A stretch of DNA of 64,000 nt from Nilaparvata lugens (Eukaryota > Arthropoda > Insecta > Hemiptera > Delphacidae): positions 375,018-439,017 of the forward strand of contig NC_052514.1 in NCBI RefSeq assembly GCF_014356525.2, written 5' to 3'. How positions within the stretch are numbered: the stretch's first letter is position 1; every line of letters begins with the position of its first letter. Below the pieces are notes generated by a model. That model worked only from the letters and a program-made list of their open reading frames with translations. It was not told the DNA's origin and searched no databases. Position numbers and translations under genes: made by a program. Positions 31,730-43,385 of this stretch are shown piece by piece.

Positions 31730-32511
31730 AGCTTATTCACATGACAGCGATTTAAGCTCGGTTGTCGCGCGATTGGCAAATCGCTCGATTTGCCAGCCTC
31801 GTACACATGACAGCGATTCATGAGCGGTTTGCGCTCGATTAAGACTGTGCAAAGGCTGAAATTAAACTTCCTACTGGTGATATTTTTAACAAAAATAACG
31901 AATTGTTATTTTTAATTCAATGTCCCAACCTGGGCAAGGGATGTCCCATCGTGGGCCGATCTTAAGCCCAGGTTGGGGCACTCCCAAAAATTGTTTTTGC
32001 AATAAAAAAATCAATTGACAATCAATGCAGTTGCCATGAAAGTGTAAGCAAATACAATCAATATAAAATTAAAAAATGAAGATTTTTTTAATTTTTCGTT
32101 CAAGTTATAGCTGTTTGAATTTTGATGTCCCAACGTGGGCTAGTTTACCCTACTATGAAATATGATCTTCTACAAACTAACTTAAACTGAACTTACTAAC
32201 TGAACTGAATATTGTGATAGAATAAATTTTAATTGAACTGAAATTGTAATAGAATGTTCACTATGTGAACTGCTCTGCTCGAAACCGCTCGGTTGACTGA
32301 AGACATGTGTACACTCTCATGCCTGCTCTAGTATATCGAACCGCCCGGCAACCGAGCGACAACCGAGCGGTTGGACTGGAGACTACAACCGCCGCGATTC
32401 GCCTGGGACTGCTCAAACCGATTGTTGCATGTGTACGGCACCATGTCTTTCCCTATACCTGGCAACCGCGCGACAACCAATCGTAAATCGCTGTCATGTG
32501 AACAGGCTCTT
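31730..32511. mobile_element. Long MITE with GAGC-TATTCACATGACAGCG ends
   Basis: Inverted ends: TTCACATGACAGCGATTTA near 31735 and TAAATCGCTGTCATGTGAAC near 32503. Inner inverted blocks are GGTTGTCGCGCG / CGCGCGACAACC, and there is a second internal copy of the terminal sequence at 31803. An internal CCCAACCTGGGC palindrome lies at 31923. The overlapping frames at 32328-32610 arise from the ends. Confidence 0.65.
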
Positions 32512-32611
32512 AGGGAGGTCACTTACGACAGGACATGCATGATAAACATGTATCTATGCATGAACACACTTGTTCATCATGCATATCATGTCGTTAGTGG
32601 CCAGCCTTGAA
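32512..32611. repeat. Short hairpin repeat (GGACATGCATGATA family)
   Basis: Palindrome around ACATGCATGATAAACATG with the end TCGTTAGTGGCCAGCC. That same end occurs at 45258-45285 and 46890-46915, at the right edge of the duplicated carrier-exon blocks. Confidence 0.5.
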
Positions 32612-32622
32612 TTAAGCTGTCC

Positions 32623-32990
32623 CTATAGTGAGGTCCACGTTATAGTGGCAGTGGAGAAAGATAGCAGAACAATGTTGCCGATCCTCTGTCTTGTCAATGC
32701 CTTCTATAGACAGTAGCTGATACCGGTTTATTGATGTAATATTAACTGTTCATTCTCATTTAAAATGAACAATTCTATTTTATCAAGCAAGGAATTATAT
32801 TTCTCAATAATTTCATAATGAATTTTCGTCATAATTAAGATGAAATATTTTGTTGATAATTATTAATTCTACATTGTTAGAAGACGATCTGGCAACAGAG
32901 CGATTCGAGAAAGAGATAGCGCTATCCGCTGTGTTGAATGATAGACAAGGATAATCAAACACTGCCATTATAACGTGGACCTCACTATAG
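32623..32990. mobile_element. MITE, TATAGTGAGGTCCACG family, complete
   Basis: CTATAGTGAGGTCCACGTTA at the left and its complement at the right end, 368 bp in total. Internal blocks (CTATAGACAGTAGCTGATAC, CTATCATTCAACA in reverse) match the other copies. TA-flanked ends would fit a Tc1/mariner-type MITE. Confidence 0.8.
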
Positions 32991-34379
32991 CAAAAATATA
33001 TCTTGTACGCATATTTTCACTTCATTTTAAAGCTTTAAAATTCACATCACAATGATTATTTTTCCTAGTTTAAAGTGTACTTTACACTAGTACATTTATT
33101 GATAATTTTTTTATATAGGCTACGGTTATTATTTTATCCACAGAGTTATTCATATTCATATTTTTGATAAATACTACGTTTTCTTTATGAATAGTAATAT
33201 TTTAATTTTTTTTTTGTAACCAGTATATTATTAAATTATACTGTATTACGGCGGGTGATTTCTGGTTTTTTTTTTGACTGATGGATACTGAATTAAATAG
33301 ATTAAATTTAAATTAGAGTAATTTAAAGTAAATCCTAATAAAACCTATTTCATTGGATAAATTGTACAGAAACCTTAAATCGCTGATTCTACTTTGAATT
33401 TAGCGCGCTTTGGAGTTGGAAACGTCGATGCAATCATGGTATCAACTTTCTCTGTCGTCTGCTAATGTATTTTTTTTTTAAATTGAAAATTACTCCAATA
33501 TTTTAATAATTTAGGAATAATATTTTTACTTGAATTATAATGTTTTCGAAATTCATTCATAAACTATCCATGTTTTCCACATCAACAAGATGTCTTATGA
33601 TTTTATTCCAGTCATTTCAATTTATAGGTTAGACGGCAATAAAGCATGTTTATCTGTTATTTTATACAAATGTAGAAGGTATGTTTCATCATAAAATGAA
33701 AGGTATTATTTTTAAATCTCTCTAGAAAACATAAACACAATAGTTTTATTAAGACAGTCATTCAACCTCCAGTATTTGTTTTTCAACTTACGAAAATTAT
33801 CATTTGTTTTCAGATAGTTAGATCCTTTCAATATCAACTTGGTGAGTAGTGTTACTTTTACCACTTGGAATGCAATAAAGAATAAATTATATATTATTTT
33901 TTTCATCATACTATTTTAAAAAACTTCATGTTATAACTATTTTAAAAATCTTCATGTTATAGTTGAGCTAATTATTAAAGCAGTAATATTCCAGTTTTAA
34001 GTGATAGACATATATTTTATGTTTAATCTGCAATTTCCTATATTTTAATCAATTGTCAGGCTTCCCAGCATAAATCGTATCAGAGATTTTATAATTATAA
34101 AAAGTAATAAATTGATAAAAATATGTTGTTAGCGTCTCAAGCAAGCAAATAGTGATATCCCAAAAAAACTCTATAACCGGTAGAAACCCTTATTGATGAT
34201 AACTCTAAATCTCCACATTATAGCTTGCAATAAGCATTGATGATAGGCCTAAATATCCACATTATAGCTTGCAATAAGCTTATTCAACTGTTGGTCTACT
34301 TCTCAATAAACACAATTATAATCCAATGAGATTATGGATCAATAATAATAATGATAGACTAGAAAGATTATTGTAAGAT
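32991..34379. other. Intergenic, AT-rich, nothing recognised
   Basis: Poly-T runs, short direct repeats near 34190-34275 (two copies of a CTAAATCTCCACATTATAGC-like block) and no supported gene. The 65-codon frame at 33712-33909 (-) is low complexity. Confidence 0.45.
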
Positions 34380-34776
34380 GCAAAATTTCTCAGCTCCAAT
34401 GACCGTCAGATGGATGGGGTGGCTGTTTTATTCGCGGATAAACCACCTCAATTGCTCAGGATGAGGCTCCCCAGACGGCCATCTACAGAGCCACCCAATT
34501 GCTTGACCCTGTAGGCCAATGTTTAGAAGACTGCAAGGGCTGCTGACTGTCTTCAGCTAATACATCTACAGCTCATTGCTACAGCTGAGAGGGGAACTCC
34601 ACAGGTCTCAGGAGAGAGGTCAAAAGCACAACATCAGGAGGCGTACTTATATCAACCAGACTTTCACGTCCGCATAGCAGCTACCCCAATCAAGCTCTAA
34701 AAATTATAATAGACTGCCACAGAATGTCCGCAACCTCCATTTGAGTAGTTTCAAGAAATTGTTTTATGAGAAACTT
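34380..34776 (+). pseudogene. LINE reverse transcriptase remnant, C-terminal
   Basis: Near 34690-34775 the + strand reads Asn-Tyr-Asn-Arg-Leu-Pro-Gln-Asn-Val-Arg-Asn-Leu then Phe-Lys-Lys-Leu-Phe-Tyr-Glu. This is the jockey/CR1-like C-terminal tail. 34380-34690 is moderately GC-rich but full of stops and frame changes. Confidence 0.4.
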
Positions 34777-35488
34777 ATTGACCGAGCAAAGTGAGGTCTA
34801 TAAGATTCAATTCGACGGTTATTGCATTTCTCTTCATGTTTAAATGTTTATATGTTGCGCATTTATGGCGAAACGCAGCAATAGATTTTCATGAAATTTG
34901 ACAGGTATGTTCCTTATTATTTTTAAATTGCGCGTCGACGTATATACAAGGTTTTTGGAAATTTTGCATTTCAAGGATAATATAAAAGGAAAAAGGAGCC
35001 TCCTTCATACGCCAATATTAGAGTAAAAATCAGACTATAGAATTATTCTCATAAATCAGCTGTCGAGTGGATTATATAAATTACATGCCATGACGCAGGC
35101 AATTCAATATCTCAACGTAACTTGGTGAAAAATCAGCTGCTGTGTGGACTATTAATTGCATGCCTCATTGAATGCGATTTTTATGCACTATTAAATGAAC
35201 TATTGATTGCATGCTATAACACTTGCAATTAATAACCAAAATAACATAGTATTGTCTCTCGACCTTTCTCTGTTTTGAACTTGGGCTGTCCTGTTGCCAG
35301 TATGTCTTGAAGGAGATTAGCTTTTGATGTTAGCATTTTTGATACATCAACCTTAACAGCCATTAGCCGTTTTCACACCGATATCTCGCCTACACGACAT
35401 ACAGACAGGATTTACTGTGATGGACAGTATAAGAGGAAGCTGTGGTTTATAACTGCGCAAGGTCTACTGTTCACAGAACTACTAGATA
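34777..35488 (+). repeat. Family R copy
   Basis: Starts at TTGACCGAGCAAAGTGAGGT and ends at CTGTTCACAGAACTACTAG. Closely parallel to 29685-30355 and 42345-42990. Confidence 0.65.
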
Positions 35489-35559
35489 GTGTGTCATTGT
35501 ATGATACTTACTTACTTGATACTTGTATAGATATCCCACTAGTAGCGCGTGCGTAGTCG

Positions 35560-37130
35560 TCATGGGTTGGCCCTATGGAACACACCGTCATCATAGAATT
35601 CCTGCAGGCTATAGTATAGCTTTTGTTGTAGGTGTCTCTTCAGGAGGTCCTTGAAGGCGCCTATGCTTTCCATATTTTTTATTTCTTCTGGGAGATGGTT
35701 GTAAATCCTGCTGCATAAGTATCTGGGCCCCTTTTGTGCCAGTCCAGTTCTCACTGTCAGTATATGGGTGTCATTATGTCGTCTTGTGTTGTATCCATGT
35801 TGGTTCCGTTGGAAATAATCCGGTCTTCTTTCAACCATCAGAGCTGATTCAAAAACAAGGGAGTGTTAGTATTCCAGTTTCAATAAACAAAGGTTTGCAA
35901 TATGCCAGGTAGTTTTCATTGCTTATAATTCTAACGATCCTTTTCTGTAGGAGAAGCACACGTTTTGCGCTAGGGCTGCTCCCCAAGAATACTAGTAGTT
36001 CAGAGAACAGTAGAATTCGCTACATTCACTAAAATCACTATTGACACACGCCCGCCTATTCAGACAAACACACATACAAATTGGATTTAGAGTATGATCA
36101 TATAAATGCAATAGGATCGGTGGAGGACGCTGAGAAATAAATATTCTTTACATTTTTGAGCTAGGATGCACGGATAAAGAGATAAAAAATCTGAAACTTG
36201 AAATGTGGATCTTGGGGGGGATGATTGAATTATAAAAAATTCAAAATTTTCAACATGTTGTAATGTATGAAATAAGACTGCCTTGAAGCGCTGCAAAATA
36301 AAAGTTTCTTACACTTTTGAGCTAGGATGCATGGCTAAAGAGATAAGAAATCTGAAACTTGAAATTTGGTACTTTTTGTTGGGGGGGGGGGAATTATCAA
36401 ATTATAATTTTTTTAAACTTTGAACATGTGATATATGAATTAAGACCACCTTGGAGCGCTGAAGAATAAAGGTCCTCTACACTTTTGAGCTCGGAAGCAC
36501 GGTTGAAAAGATAAAAAATCTGAAACTTGGATTGGGACTTGTAAAAAAAAAATCGAATTCTAAAAATTAGAAAATTTTTAACATGTGATACATGAAATAA
36601 TACCGCTTTGAAGAGCTGAGAAGAATGAACCCAATTTGAACCTGATCTGACAAAGTATTGTTAATTTAGGTTGATTTTTAGGGTAAAATTTCCGAATAAA
36701 GTGCCGCCATCTTGAAACGGGGATGAATTGAAAAATTTTGAATACATACGTTCCTGCGCCTTGTTTCAAAGTACTTGTATACCAAATTTTATTCCAATCG
36801 GACCATAACTGCGACTGTAACTGCGGTACAAACAAACAAACAGTCAAACGCCGATTGACTTGAAACATAGAATTCGCTTCGCTCATTCAATATAATTATG
36901 CCATAACTCATTATGCTCTGGAAGCAACCATAGTACACCTTCATTACCTAGTACTTCAGTGTCAAGTAAGTTTCGCAATCGGCTCATCATATAACAAACG
37001 GCAGTAAGTTTCTTCGAGATGAGTCTGCCACTTCAAGTTGTTGCTGATAGTAACTCCTAGATAATTCATATCTTCATCGACCTTGACACTAGATCCCTCA
37101 AGTCTGAGAAGAGTTGTTGAATCATGCTTA
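35560..37130 (-). pseudogene. Jockey/CR1-like LINE fragment split by tandem repeat
   Basis: 35838-35560 (-) encodes the C-terminal tail (His-Asn-Thr-Arg-Arg..., Tyr-Asn-His-Leu-Pro-Glu-Glu-Ile-Lys, Tyr-Tyr-Ser-Leu-Gln-Glu-Phe). 35860-36000 continues upstream. After the repeat block 36070-36890, 37130-36960 (-) reads Asp-Met-Asn-Tyr-Leu-Gly-Val-Thr-Ile-Ser-Asn-Asn-Leu-Lys-Trp, the thumb region. 5'-truncated and broken. Confidence 0.55.
36070..36890. repeat. Tandem repeat, about 165-bp units
   Basis: Three to four diverged units, each with ACACTTTTGAGCTAGGATGC, a GATAAAAAATCTGAAACTTG block and a G-rich run (longest at 36381-36391). The last unit changes into sequence ending with AACTGCGGTACAAACAAACA. 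The frames on the - strand are not genes. Confidence 0.6.
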
Positions 37131-37302
37131 TTTCTATTACGGTATTAGTGATGGTGAGTTCAGTAATTCAGTATATTCAGTCCATGACCGGCAGGCGCCA
37201 GACAGACTTCGTCAAAATATAAAACAATCAATACACAAATAACGAGAGATGGCCGCAGATAGGTTGTTTCGTGTGGCTCTGTAGATGGACTGCCATACTA
37301 AC

Positions 37303-37457
37303 TCATGAAACAATCTCAAACTGGTCTACAAGTCCACTGGTCTCATCATCTCTCAGCTGGCCAGTTTCTTTGAGTCGTTTTGATCCTACATCTTCAAGTG
37401 CCTTCTTCATGAACCATTCAGAGAATGTAGGTTGTTTCTTCTTCTCAGAAAACCCTT
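37303..37457 (-). CDS. Candidate terminal exon of an unknown gene
   Basis: On the - strand an AACAG acceptor is followed by two bases and 50 codons to a TGA at 37305-37303. The predicted peptide (Gly-Phe-Ser-Glu-Lys-Lys-Lys start, Phe-Ser-Glu-Trp-Phe-Met-Lys-Lys in the middle, Asp-Gln-Phe-Glu-Ile-Val-Ser end) is charged and non-repetitive. Its composition is more protein-like than any random frame nearby. I do not recognise the family. The Penelope-like element begins 17 bases upstream of the acceptor, so it may lie in the intron of this gene, or the exon may be captured or dead. No partner exon was found. Confidence 0.35.
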
Positions 37458-37514
37458 CTGTTATTATTGAATGAAAAAGACTAAGAAATTGTCAAAAAAC
37501 CACTGATTTATTGA

Positions 37515-37560
37515 TAATTAGAAAGACCGGTTTCGGTTATTACACCATTGTCAATCTCTG
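37515..37560 (-). ncRNA. Hammerhead-like motif of the Penelope-like element
   Basis: On the coding (-) strand: AGAGA, TTGACAA (37554-37548), a GGT-based stem, GAAAC (37534-37530) and the palindrome ACCGGT ending in the site triplet GUC, then TTTCT, which pairs with AGAGA as stem I. The order and the tiny palindromic stem III fit the dimer-forming hammerheads known from Penelope-like elements, but C3 is U and G8 is A. Confidence 0.5.
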
Positions 37561-37825
37561 ATAAACTAAAACTAAATACAAGAGCAGCAGAATTTATACT
37601 AGTAGGCGAGTACTGCTATTGGTCGAGGGCATGAACGCCTGCCATTGGCCTAGCTAGACAGTCTCCTCCCCCTCAACGGTGTGACAAAATGGCGGCTTAA
37701 GCAACAGAATCGCCATGATAATAAAATTACTTTGAGTACAAAATAAGAACCAAGAAAACAAGTGTGAAAGATAATAAAACAAATATGTAAATGGAAAAAC
37801 TATTGACTAATGTATGCTTACAATT

Positions 37826-38170
37826 TTATGATAAAACTAAATTCGTAGTGTTGTACTGGTTGAAATGAATCTGGTCATTTAAACTATACTGGGAATTTTC
37901 CTTAATTACTCTTGTTATTTCTAAAGCCTCTAGAATATTCAAAGATCTGCCTTTGTTATTAACATGCAGAAACTCAACATTCTCCTTAACTGTGAACTTG
38001 TGATTATTTGTTATCAAATGTTCTGCAAAGTTAGATTCCCCATTTTGTTTATTCCAATCTCTGATGTGTTCTTTAATTCTACTTTTGAAACTTCTACCAG
38101 TCTGACCCACGTAACAAGCATTACAATCATCACATTTAAGTTTGTACACCCCGCTTTTATCCCAAATATC
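37826..38170 (-). pseudogene. Penelope-like GIY-YIG endonuclease domain
   Basis: Frame shifted relative to the reverse transcriptase. It starts near 38170 with Gly-Val-Tyr-Lys-Leu-Lys-Cys (GIY equivalent), then a Cys-x2-Cys pair and Cys-Tyr-Val-Gly-Gln-Thr-Gly-Arg (YIG equivalent), the following Arg and His positions, and the Phe-Ala-Glu-His-Leu segment. About 110 codons to a stop at 37826. In the family this domain nicks the target DNA. Confidence 0.8.
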
Positions 38171-38202
38171 AATTTTGTCTTTACTCCAGCTAAATAGACT
38201 AT

Positions 38203-39440
38203 TTAAAATCGTTTGGTCTTGAAAGCAACATGAAATCCATTCCTCTTCAATTCCCTACCTATTTTATCAGATACACGGCCTAAATATGGGATTGTTATCC
38301 AAGTCTTCTCCTCACAGTTTGAGCCTACAAAGCTAGAATTGATTGAAATTTTTCTATTAATTTTACTCAATAATCTGTCCACCATACTTTCTTCATACCC
38401 ATTTGTGACAGCTATCTGTTTAATTTTAGTGATCTCAATTTCAAAATCATGATGGCTCATAGGTATTGTTAGTGCTCTATAGACCATACTATTGAAAGCA
38501 GCAAGTTTGTGAGAAATAGGATGACAAGAATGAAGAGGAATGATAACATCAGTATGGGTTGGTTTTCTGAAAATAGAAAACTTGTGAAAACCAGTGCTAT
38601 GATCTATTCTTAAATCTAGAAAATTCAATACACAATCCTGTTCTACCTCTACAGTGAATTTTATACTCTGATGTAATCCATTCAGATAGGAAAGAAAATT
38701 GTCTAGTTGTCTGTTACTTCCTTTCCATAAGCAAATAATATCATCAACATATCGAAACCAGTAAACAATTTTATCTTTGAAATGACTATTTTCAATGATT
38801 CTACTTTCTAACTTATCCATAAATAATTCAGCTAGGAGTGGTGAGAGGGGTGACCCCATTGCCAACCCCTCTCTTTGTTCAAAAAATCTATTGTTAAATT
38901 TGAAATAATTATGCTGAGTGCATAACTTCATCAATCCTATCAGTTCTTCTCTGAGTGTATGATCATTTATAGAGGCTTCCATTATTTCCTCAGCTCTTTC
39001 AAGACTTTCTCCCACCGGAATGTTAGTGAATAATTAGTAACATCAAATGACACAAGTTTATAGGATGATAGAACAGGAATATGTTTTTATATTGTTGACC
39101 AACTCCAATGAATTTTTAATACTAAACTTTGGTTGAAACCTGTTAATGACCGAAAGGTGCTATTCAGTTTGTGAGCTAATTTGGAGCAGGGGGAATTAAC
39201 AAAAGATACCACTGGTCTTATAGGAACATTAGTTTTGTGTAATTTGGGTTGACCGAAAAGTCTAGGTGGATATGGATTCATAACTGTAAGATACTTAGTT
39301 TCTTTCTTGTTAAATAATTTGGTGGTGATGGTCAACTTATTTCTAATCAAGTTATTGATTTTGGTGGTGGGATTGGAGTTAATCTCAATAAAATTGTTAT
39401 CTGCAATGAAATGGTTTACCTTACTTAGATATTCGTCCTT
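38203..39440 (-). pseudogene. Penelope-like reverse transcriptase (frameshifted)
   Basis: Frame 39350-39087 carries Leu-Phe-Gly-Gln-Pro-Lys-Leu-His-Lys and Pro-Ile-Arg-Pro-Val-Val-Ser, the early palm motifs, and reads upstream to about 39435 without an ATG. After a shift, frame 39015-38203 carries Gly-Leu-Ala-Met-Gly-Ser-Pro-Leu-Ser-Pro and Arg-Tyr-Val-Asp-Asp-Ile, the catalytic Asp pair. The N-terminus is missing. The protein would copy element RNA into DNA but cannot be made intact here. Confidence 0.8.
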
Positions 39441-39579
39441 CTGTTATTGGTTCTTGTAGAATTTAATCATGATTGAAATTAAACAGGCTTTTTTGCAACC
39501 GGGCCATAGTCTCTGATACAAGTAACACTCATGTTATTGAGAAAACGTTACCAATTATTGTAGTAAACTGAGAGAATGA

Positions 39580-39800
39580 TTAAATGAATAAATGTTTATT
39601 TCCCCCAAAAAAACTGAAACTACTACATCAATTACAGAAAATATTAGATAGCTTACAATTACATACAATAGTTAGTTTCAGAAATTTCTTATAATGAGTC
39701 TTCTATATATTTTTAGTGTTTTCTGTGTGGAAATTGACCTACTCCACTATGGCGTACCATGTTCTAGAGTAGGTAGAACTCATGATTATTGAGTAACATC
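39580..39800 (-). repeat. LINE 3' tail family (AATGTTTATTTCCC)
   Basis: Nearly the same text occurs at 45314-45520: AATAAATGTTTATTTCCC start, ACAATTACATACAATAGTTAG, and GGAAATTGACCTACTCCACT. The orientation suggests the 3' end of a - strand LINE. No coding part. Confidence 0.5.
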
Positions 39801-39856
39801 CGAAAAAAGTTCATCGTAATTTCAAGAAATGAGTGATTGTGGCAACTTCAAATCAT

Positions 39857-40014
39857 TTAGGGCCGTTTGTACAGTCAAAGCTTAAACTCGATTTAATAAG
39901 ATGGTGGCTTAAACTCAAAATGAAACACATTATAACAAACTAGACTTGATACAGATTTAATCCAGTTCAAAATGAAATTTAGTTTAAACTGTCACTGTGA
40001 AAACGACACTTAGT
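39857..40014. mobile_element. Short palindromic MITE
   Basis: Ends TTAGGGCCGTTTGTACAGTC and an approximate complement near 40013, with inner AAGCTTAAACT / AGTTTAAACT arms. About 155 bp, no protein. Confidence 0.5.
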
Positions 40015-40088
40015 CAATATTAATTCATGATTTACCACTCTTTCATGGATCAATCATCATAGGTATTATTCATTAATAATTATTATTA

Positions 40089-40393
40089 AACGAAAATCCA
40101 AATTAAATGCTGTAATTCACCCCGAAGACTTCTGCTACTGCCAATATTGACAACAGAGTAAACAGCTAGATGGAAATTCGATGAGCGCTACTATTCAAAA
40201 ATTATTTGTCAGCCCGGGAATCGAACCCAGTACCTCCCAATTGCCGGTCAGGAATGCTTACCCTTATACCAAACTGACAATCTCTGGATAGCAGCGCTCA
40301 TTTTATACGTAGCCATAGCGGCCAGCCAGTCTACAGATGGACATTACTGAGATATTGCAATTATTCAAATGCTAATGAATTAATAATTATTAT
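40089..40393 (-). mobile_element. tRNA-derived SINE
   Basis: On the - strand a tRNA-like head includes a B box (GGTTCGATTCCC, about 40207-40219) and an A-box-like TGGTATAAGGGTAAGC (about 40257-40273). It is followed by an unrelated body ending in AATTTGGATTTTCGTT. RNA polymerase III would transcribe such elements. A truncated second copy of the body follows to 40490. Confidence 0.7.
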
Positions 40394-40489
40394 TTAACGA
40401 AAATCCAAATTAAATGCTGTAATTATTCACCCCGGAGACTTCTGCTACTGCAAATATTGACAACATTTAATTTGGATTTTCGTTTAATG

Positions 40490-41394
40490 ATAACTAGTAG
40501 TTCTGTGAACAATAGACCTCACGCAGTATTCGCATCCACAAGTACCTGATGTCACTTGTTTTAAATGTTAACAAACTCAGTTCACGTTTGAATTTGTATT
40601 CCATATGATATAATTCATCCAGTTCCGTGATAATCTTTCTATGACAATTAATGTTTTACAATCAATAAAAGCTGGAAATTACAGCCAGTCTAAAGATGAT
40701 TCAATAACTCCAACATTTCCAGACATGGAAACTTCATAACTTGACATGAAAATTCAGAGCTCAGTATAATATTTAGTTCCATATTGCAAAGGAAATTTAA
40801 TTTCATTCACTTGGTCAGCATTATTCGATTTTATCATTTGATTCATGTCAACTTCAGATGTTATTCTTGTTTAAAATACTTGATTTCGGCATTTCTTCTT
40901 CAGTATTCTAATCTATTAAGAGAGTACGGCCTATGAAAAGTGATACTAGTGAAAAGTGAAAAGTGATTTCGGCATTCCTTCTACAGTATTCTAATCTATT
41001 AAGAGAGTACAGCCTATGAAAAGTGATACTGATATGAATGGCCGTTTATCTATTTGAAATTGAGTAGCTAGGAGCTCTACTAATTCCAGTGTTTACTCTC
41101 ATCTAAATTTAGAGCACTTTGGAGATAACGCTGAACACATGGAAGTCATTCAACGCCGGATCTCTATTCAAAGTAGATCTGCTTGTGTCACTCTTACTGA
41201 ATGGACTACTGAAGCTTCATAGAATAGTTTATCATAGTTTCCGTACGTAACTACATGTTCAATTTGTTATTGATTCAGCTTTCAATAGGTGAATAACATA
41301 TTGGATAGAAAGTAAAATTTGGCATCTTAGAGTTCATTAGCTGAGAAATTTTGATTGTTTGGTCAAAATTAATTGAAGTTTTTTAATTTTTCAG
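40490..41394. other. Upstream region of the carrier gene
   Basis: Contains the end of a family R copy (CTAGTAGTTCTGTGAACA at 40496) and a short direct repeat: two copies of a CATTCTTCTACAGTATTCTAATC-like block at about 40895 and 40975. I cannot place the 5' UTR exon or promoter of the carrier gene. Confidence 0.35.
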
Positions 41395-41474
41395 AATTTG
41401 GTAATTGAACAAAATGCATTCAAACAGCTTGCTGAAAGAAGCAGCTATACAAATCCTGTCGGGAGGATCGGCAG
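41395..41474 (+). CDS. SLC25A21: Mitochondrial 2-oxodicarboxylate carrier, exon 1 (start exon)
   Basis: The exon follows a TTTTTCAG acceptor; coding starts at ATG 41414, so a non-coding first exon lies further left. It encodes 20 codons plus one base (Met-His-Ser-Asn-Ser-Leu...Gly-Gly-Ser-Ala) and ends at G|GTAAGT, entering the first transmembrane helix. The assembled 301-residue product follows the SLC25A21 / yeast Odc pattern, moving 2-oxoadipate and 2-oxoglutarate across the inner mitochondrial membrane (lysine and tryptophan breakdown). Confidence 0.9.
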
Positions 41475-41574
41475 GTAAGTTTATTTCTCTTTAAAAAAAA
41501 TAATTAAAACAATCACTCACTACTTGAAATTATACAATAATTAAAAAACAATACTATACTTAAGAATACGAATA

Positions 41575-42133
41575 AGAAAATTTTATTTGTCCAAGAACAA
41601 TTATATGATTGCATGAGACATTGTCATGATAGTTATAATATTCAACTACATCTTAATATATTTATATACAAAATAAGTCATAATAAAATCAAACTATACA
41701 TTTTTTAAAAGTCATAATACTTCCAAATATTCACTTCTCATTGATAGTACTCTTTCAAGCTGTAAAAGGGATTTTTGACTAGAAAATTGTAAAGCGTATC
41801 TTTAAACTTCAAAAACGGGAAATTTCTCATTTCTTGTGGAAGGTGATTGAAGAGTCTCAAACCTACATTTACATGGCTTCTTAAGGTCTTTGATAACCGT
41901 ACTTGTGGTATATGCAAATGTTCATAGCTTCTTGTATGGTGTGTGTGGATATTTTTGTCGCTGGTTAGATTTGTTTCCTCAGTCTTGACATGTTGTAGGA
42001 AGGTGTAGATGTTCAAACAAATAACTTTCATTACTCTACTTTTAATAAAAAGTGGCTTACACCACCATAAATAGCCTAAATGTTTTATTGAAATAGCAGA
42101 AGAGAACATCAAATGCATTTCAACGTCAGACAA
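41575..42133 (-). pseudogene. LINE 3' end in carrier intron 1
   Basis: Frame 42133-41738 (-) ends with His-His-Thr-Arg-Ser-Tyr, Leu-Phe-Asn-His-Leu-Pro-Gln-Glu-Met-Arg and Pro-Phe-Tyr-Ser-Leu-Lys-Glu-Tyr, the jockey/CR1-like C-terminal tail. The 3' UTR continues to about 41575. 5' truncated; antisense to the carrier gene. Confidence 0.6.
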
Positions 42134-42339
42134 TAGCTAATGGTAACAACAAAAGTAGACAAATAAAATATAAATACAACTAATAGAACTATTTCTATAA
42201 GTCACAATCATGTATCACATGACCACCTTCTCATTCCAAGAAATGAATTTGGATTTATATGAGGGTCAAAGATGTTATAGCGACAGAGTAATTTTTCATT
42301 TTAAATAAGATTCCCAATGAAATCTACAGTCAAATTATT

Positions 42340-42990
42340 CTTGTTGACCGAGCGAAGTGAGGTCTAAGATTTAAGTCGACGGTTTGGCATTTCTCTTAAT
42401 GTTTATATGTTTTTATGTTGCGCATTTACGGCGAAACGAGGTAATAGATTTTCATGAAATTTGACAGGTATGTTCCTTATTATTTTTAAATTGTGCGTCG
42501 ACGTATATACAAGGTTTTTGGAAATTTTGCATTTGAAGGATAATATAAAAGGAAAAAGGAGCCTACTTCATACGCCAATATTACCGGAAAAATCAGACTA
42601 TAGAATTATTCATCATAAATCAGCTGTCTAGTGGACTATAATACTACCCGTTCAATAACATCGAACATCTTGAAAATGTATCTTTCCATTAACGTTGGTA
42701 GACAGTTGACTATAATACTACCCGTTCAAAAACATCGAATATCTTGAAAATTGTATCTTTCCATCAACGTTGTAGACAGTTGCAGCCAGACCTGATAACA
42801 GCGCTCACACTCACATTCCGGGACGACACGTCACGGTACGATATAGGACAGAAAGCTCTATGTTCATTTAGGATTTTTTCTAGACATTTTTAATTGATAA
42901 ATTATTTATTAATTTTTGAGAAAACATAACAACAGGTCAATGTAACTCACTGAGCGCGAGGGCTACTGTTCACAGAACTACTAGTTAGAG
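42340..42990 (+). repeat. Family R copy in carrier intron 1
   Basis: GACCGAGCGAAGTGAGGT start to CTGTTCACAGAACTACTAG end. It contains a short internal tandem duplication (two copies of an ACTATAATACTACCCGTTCA block near 42633 and 42708) that is single in the copy at 1-320. Confidence 0.65.
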
Positions 42991-43009
42991 AAATATTTAG
43001 CTGTTTCCT

Positions 43010-43385
43010 TGATTTCATATCTATGAATATGAGGGCAATCGCAATGTACATAACTACGATACACGAGAGAAAAATAACTTGAGAAACAAAATGTGCAACT
43101 ATACTTCCTCTCAAAAGAACAGAGTATGTCAATCAGGCTTTTTAATTTTCTTCCCAAAAATGTGAAAACAATGGAAATTCACTGTATTTGAAAGTTTTAT
43201 TGATGAAGAGGTGCCTATATAATGTACATAAATTATTTTATATTAATTTTAATGACTGATTTTATGTTTTATACGCATGATCTGAATATTGTTCTATGTT
43301 ACTGCTGTAAATTGTATTGACGTTGTTGTGTCACTTTGTGTTTTTGACAATAAATGATTTGATTTTCATCAACTCTGTATAATTA
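43010..43385 (+). repeat. LINE 3' tail-like sequence
   Basis: A degenerate Asn-Phe-Leu-Pro-Lys-Asn-Val-Lys segment near 43140 is followed by an AT-rich tail ending in CAATAAATGATTTGATTTTC. It looks like a decayed + strand LINE 3' end. Confidence 0.35.

Larger units (their letters stand above)
37474..39440 (-). mobile_element. Penelope-like retroelement, 5'-truncated
   Basis: Read on the - strand: reverse transcriptase, then GIY-YIG endonuclease, then an AT-rich terminus with the hammerhead-like motif (37515-37560) and CCGGTTTCGG. The same terminus occurs alone at 8411-8526, 11100-11220 and twice inverted at 61329-61521. At least two frameshifts separate the coding parts. At the 5' side it meets half of a CCGGTTGCACAAAAG MITE at 39440. 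Confidence 0.8.

Noticed and set aside
40200..40275. Functional tRNA gene at the B-box-containing sequences
   Set aside because: A and B boxes are present, but the sequence does not fold into a full cloverleaf and is followed by a conserved unrelated body in several copies, so it is a SINE head.
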